A stretch of DNA of 15,098 nt, taken from positions 1 to 15,098 of the forward strand of contig CAMPKC010000078.1 of the NCBI GenBank assembly GCA_946887045.1. Reading direction: 5' to 3'. Origin of the DNA: an uncultured Sphingobacteriaceae bacterium. GTDB taxonomy: Bacteria > Bacteroidota > Bacteroidia > Sphingobacteriales > Sphingobacteriaceae. The position numbers and the translations under genes were made by a program. Of this stretch, positions 14,049 to 15,098 are shown in pieces. The notes under the pieces were generated by a model, which was not told the origin of the DNA, ran no database searches, and saw nothing but the letters and a program-made list of their open reading frames with translations. Position 1 is the first letter of the stretch. Each line of letters starts with the position of its first letter.

Positions 14049-14894
14049 TCAATTATTTAGCATTCTTAAAAACGTCGAGAGTTTTTCTTTCATTTGCCGT
14101 CTGTCTACTATAAAATCCAGAAATCCGTGTTCCAGTACAAATTCAGAGGTTTGGAATCCCTTAGGAAGATCTTTTTTAATTGTTTCTTTAATAACACGAG
14201 GGCCGGCGAAACCAATTAATGCGCCCGGTTCGGCAATGTTTACATCTCCGAGCATTGCATAAGAAGCGGTAACTCCACCGGTTGTCGGATCGGTTAGTAA
14301 TGATATATAAGGAATTTTGGCCTTACTTAATAATGCCAGCTTAGCAGAGGTTTTAGCCATTTGCATTAAAGAAAAGGCAGCCTCCATCATTCTTGCTCCT
14401 CCTGATTTTGAAATCATAAGAAACGGAATTCGGTGCTGTATACAATAATCAATCGAGCGGGCTATTTTTTCGCCTACTACCGATCCCATAGAACCGCCGA
14501 TGAAACTAAAATCCATACAGGCGATTACAAGATCCTGGCCCCCAATCTTGCCGTGAGCTGATCGAATGGCATCTATAAGGCCCGTTTTTTTATTGCTTTC
14601 CAGTAATCTGTCGGTGTATTTTTTGTTGTCGTTAAAGTTTAAGGGGTCGCCGGACCGAAGTGACGCGAAAAGTTCTGTAAATTCATTATTGTCGAATAAA
14701 ACGGAAAAATATTCTTTAGAACCAATTCGCAGATGATAGTTGCAATAATGGCATACATATTTAAATTCTACTTGTTCTGCATAATGTAAAGGTTTTTTGC
14801 ACTCAGGACATTTGTTCCATATACCGTCCGGGGCTTCTTTCTTTTCTTCGGTAGAAGTGATAATTCCTTTTTTTTCTCTTTTGAACCAAGCCAT
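14049..14894 (-). CDS. accD: Acetyl-CoA carboxylase carboxyltransferase subunit beta
   Basis: With AccA it forms the carboxyltransferase that moves CO2 from biotinylated AccB to acetyl-CoA, the first committed step of fatty-acid synthesis. The 281-residue product opens with [10 protein letters not shown], a typical AccD start, followed by a four-Cys zinc ribbon CPEC...CHYC (Cys29, 32, 48, 51). The crotonase-fold core shows [16 protein letters not shown] (129-144), the oxyanion segment [11 protein letters not shown] (162-172), [13 protein letters not shown] (201-213) and [14 protein letters not shown] (222-235). Length and motif order are standard. It is divergent from a probable fructose-bisphosphate aldolase gene, a neighbourhood seen in other Bacteroidota, and ends against the shared terminator. 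Confidence 0.96.
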   Translation of the reverse strand: MAWFKREKKGIITSTEEKKEAPDGIWNKCPECKKPLHYAEQVEFKYVCHYCNYHLRIGSKEYFSVLFDNNEFTELFASLRSGDPLNFNDNKKYTDRLLESNKKTGLIDAIRSAHGKIGGQDLVIACMDFSFIGGSMGSVVGEKIARSIDYCIQHRIPFLMISKSGGARMMEAAFSLMQMAKTSAKLALLSKAKIPYISLLTDPTTGGVTASYAMLGDVNIAEPGALIGFAGPRVIKETIKKDLPKGFQTSEFVLEHGFLDFIVDRRQMKEKLSTFLRMLNN

Positions 14895-15034
14895 ATATCT
14901 TTTGGAATAAGCGGTTACAAATAAACGAAATTTTTAAGAGAACACTCTTTATTTATCTGTTGTTATGAATAATTCTCAAATCATCTGTAAGCTTGAATAT
15001 TTTTTTTATTTTCGGGCGTTTATTATTAAATAAT
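14895..15034. promoter_or_regulatory. Divergent intergenic region between accD and the aldolase gene
   Basis: This 140-base A/T-rich stretch must drive two genes in opposite directions. Near-matches to TAnnTTTG, each with one mismatch, are TTTATTTG on the minus strand (14918-14925, toward accD) and TATTTTCG on the plus strand (15007-15014, toward the aldolase). Neither has a good -33 box, so exact start sites stay open. Confidence 0.3.
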
Positions 15035-15098
15035 ATGAATATTAAAAATTATAAAGGCGTTTTATACGGTGATGCGGTTCAACAACTATTTGAACAAG
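15035..15098 (+). CDS. Probable class II fructose-bisphosphate aldolase, N-terminus only
   Basis: An ATG at 15035 opens a frame that runs to the window edge; 21 codons are visible, starting MNIKNYKGVLYGDAVQQLFE. This matches the opening of class II (metal-dependent) fructose-bisphosphate aldolases in Bacteroidota, where a short KYKGVLYG-x-AVQ-LFE segment precedes the first barrel strand. The enzyme cleaves fructose 1,6-bisphosphate to dihydroxyacetone phosphate and glyceraldehyde 3-phosphate in glycolysis and gluconeogenesis. The adjacency to accD agrees with the call. Catalytic and zinc-binding residues lie beyond the window, so the identification depends on this short segment. Confidence 0.7.
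   Translation, partial: MNIKNYKGVLYGDAVQQLFEQ

Overview
The window looks like chromosomal DNA from a member of the Bacteroidota, most likely a Pedobacter-like Sphingobacteriaceae. Three things point there. The DNA is AT-rich. Ribosome binding sites are essentially absent, and several genes are preceded by the Bacteroidota-type -7 element TAnnTTTG. The gene families and their order are characteristic: nusB - DUF1573 lipoprotein - yajC - YbbR/CdaR-like - coaE, a 315-residue NusB, a DUF3276/PUR-like protein, a DUF5522 mini-protein, and accD back to back with a class II fructose-bisphosphate aldolase. The genus is an inference; the phylum is fairly secure.

Layout. Bases 1-2182 carry, on the minus strand, the start of a PUR/DUF3276 nucleic-acid-binding protein and a complete ABC exporter half-transporter. 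A divergent promoter region (about 2183-2326) then faces a plus-strand run: leucine/Glu-family dehydrogenase, nusB, a DUF1573 lipoprotein and yajC, closed by a hairpin terminator at 5178-5210. A second plus-strand operon follows with touching or overlapping genes: YbbR-like protein, coaE, a ligase-associated-type MBL-fold exonuclease, a 56-residue DUF5522 protein and a MarR-family regulator. Convergent to it is a minus-strand operon of three overlapping genes (10425 down to 8419): SAM methyltransferase, PAP2 phosphatase and a ZIP metal transporter. A divergent region with promoter elements on both sides (10426-10622) leads to glmM (GTG start) and a cysteine desulfurase. Next comes an unusual pair: an extremely Asp-rich protein and a small basic protein. 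A near-perfect hairpin at 13980-14020 serves them and the convergent accD. The window ends in the first 21 codons of a probable class II fructose-bisphosphate aldolase.

Taken together this is mainly a housekeeping region: cell-envelope precursor synthesis (glmM), fatty-acid initiation (accD), CoA synthesis (coaE), Fe-S/sulfur metabolism (cysteine desulfurase), protein secretion (yajC), transcription (nusB), amino-acid catabolism and glycolysis. I see no insertion sequence, prophage, CRISPR array, tRNA or rRNA, and no clear sign of horizontal transfer. No gap without a gene exceeds 200 bases. The least explained parts are the acidic/basic gene pair at 13254-13976 and the Cys-rich DUF5522 protein coupled to the nuclease gene.
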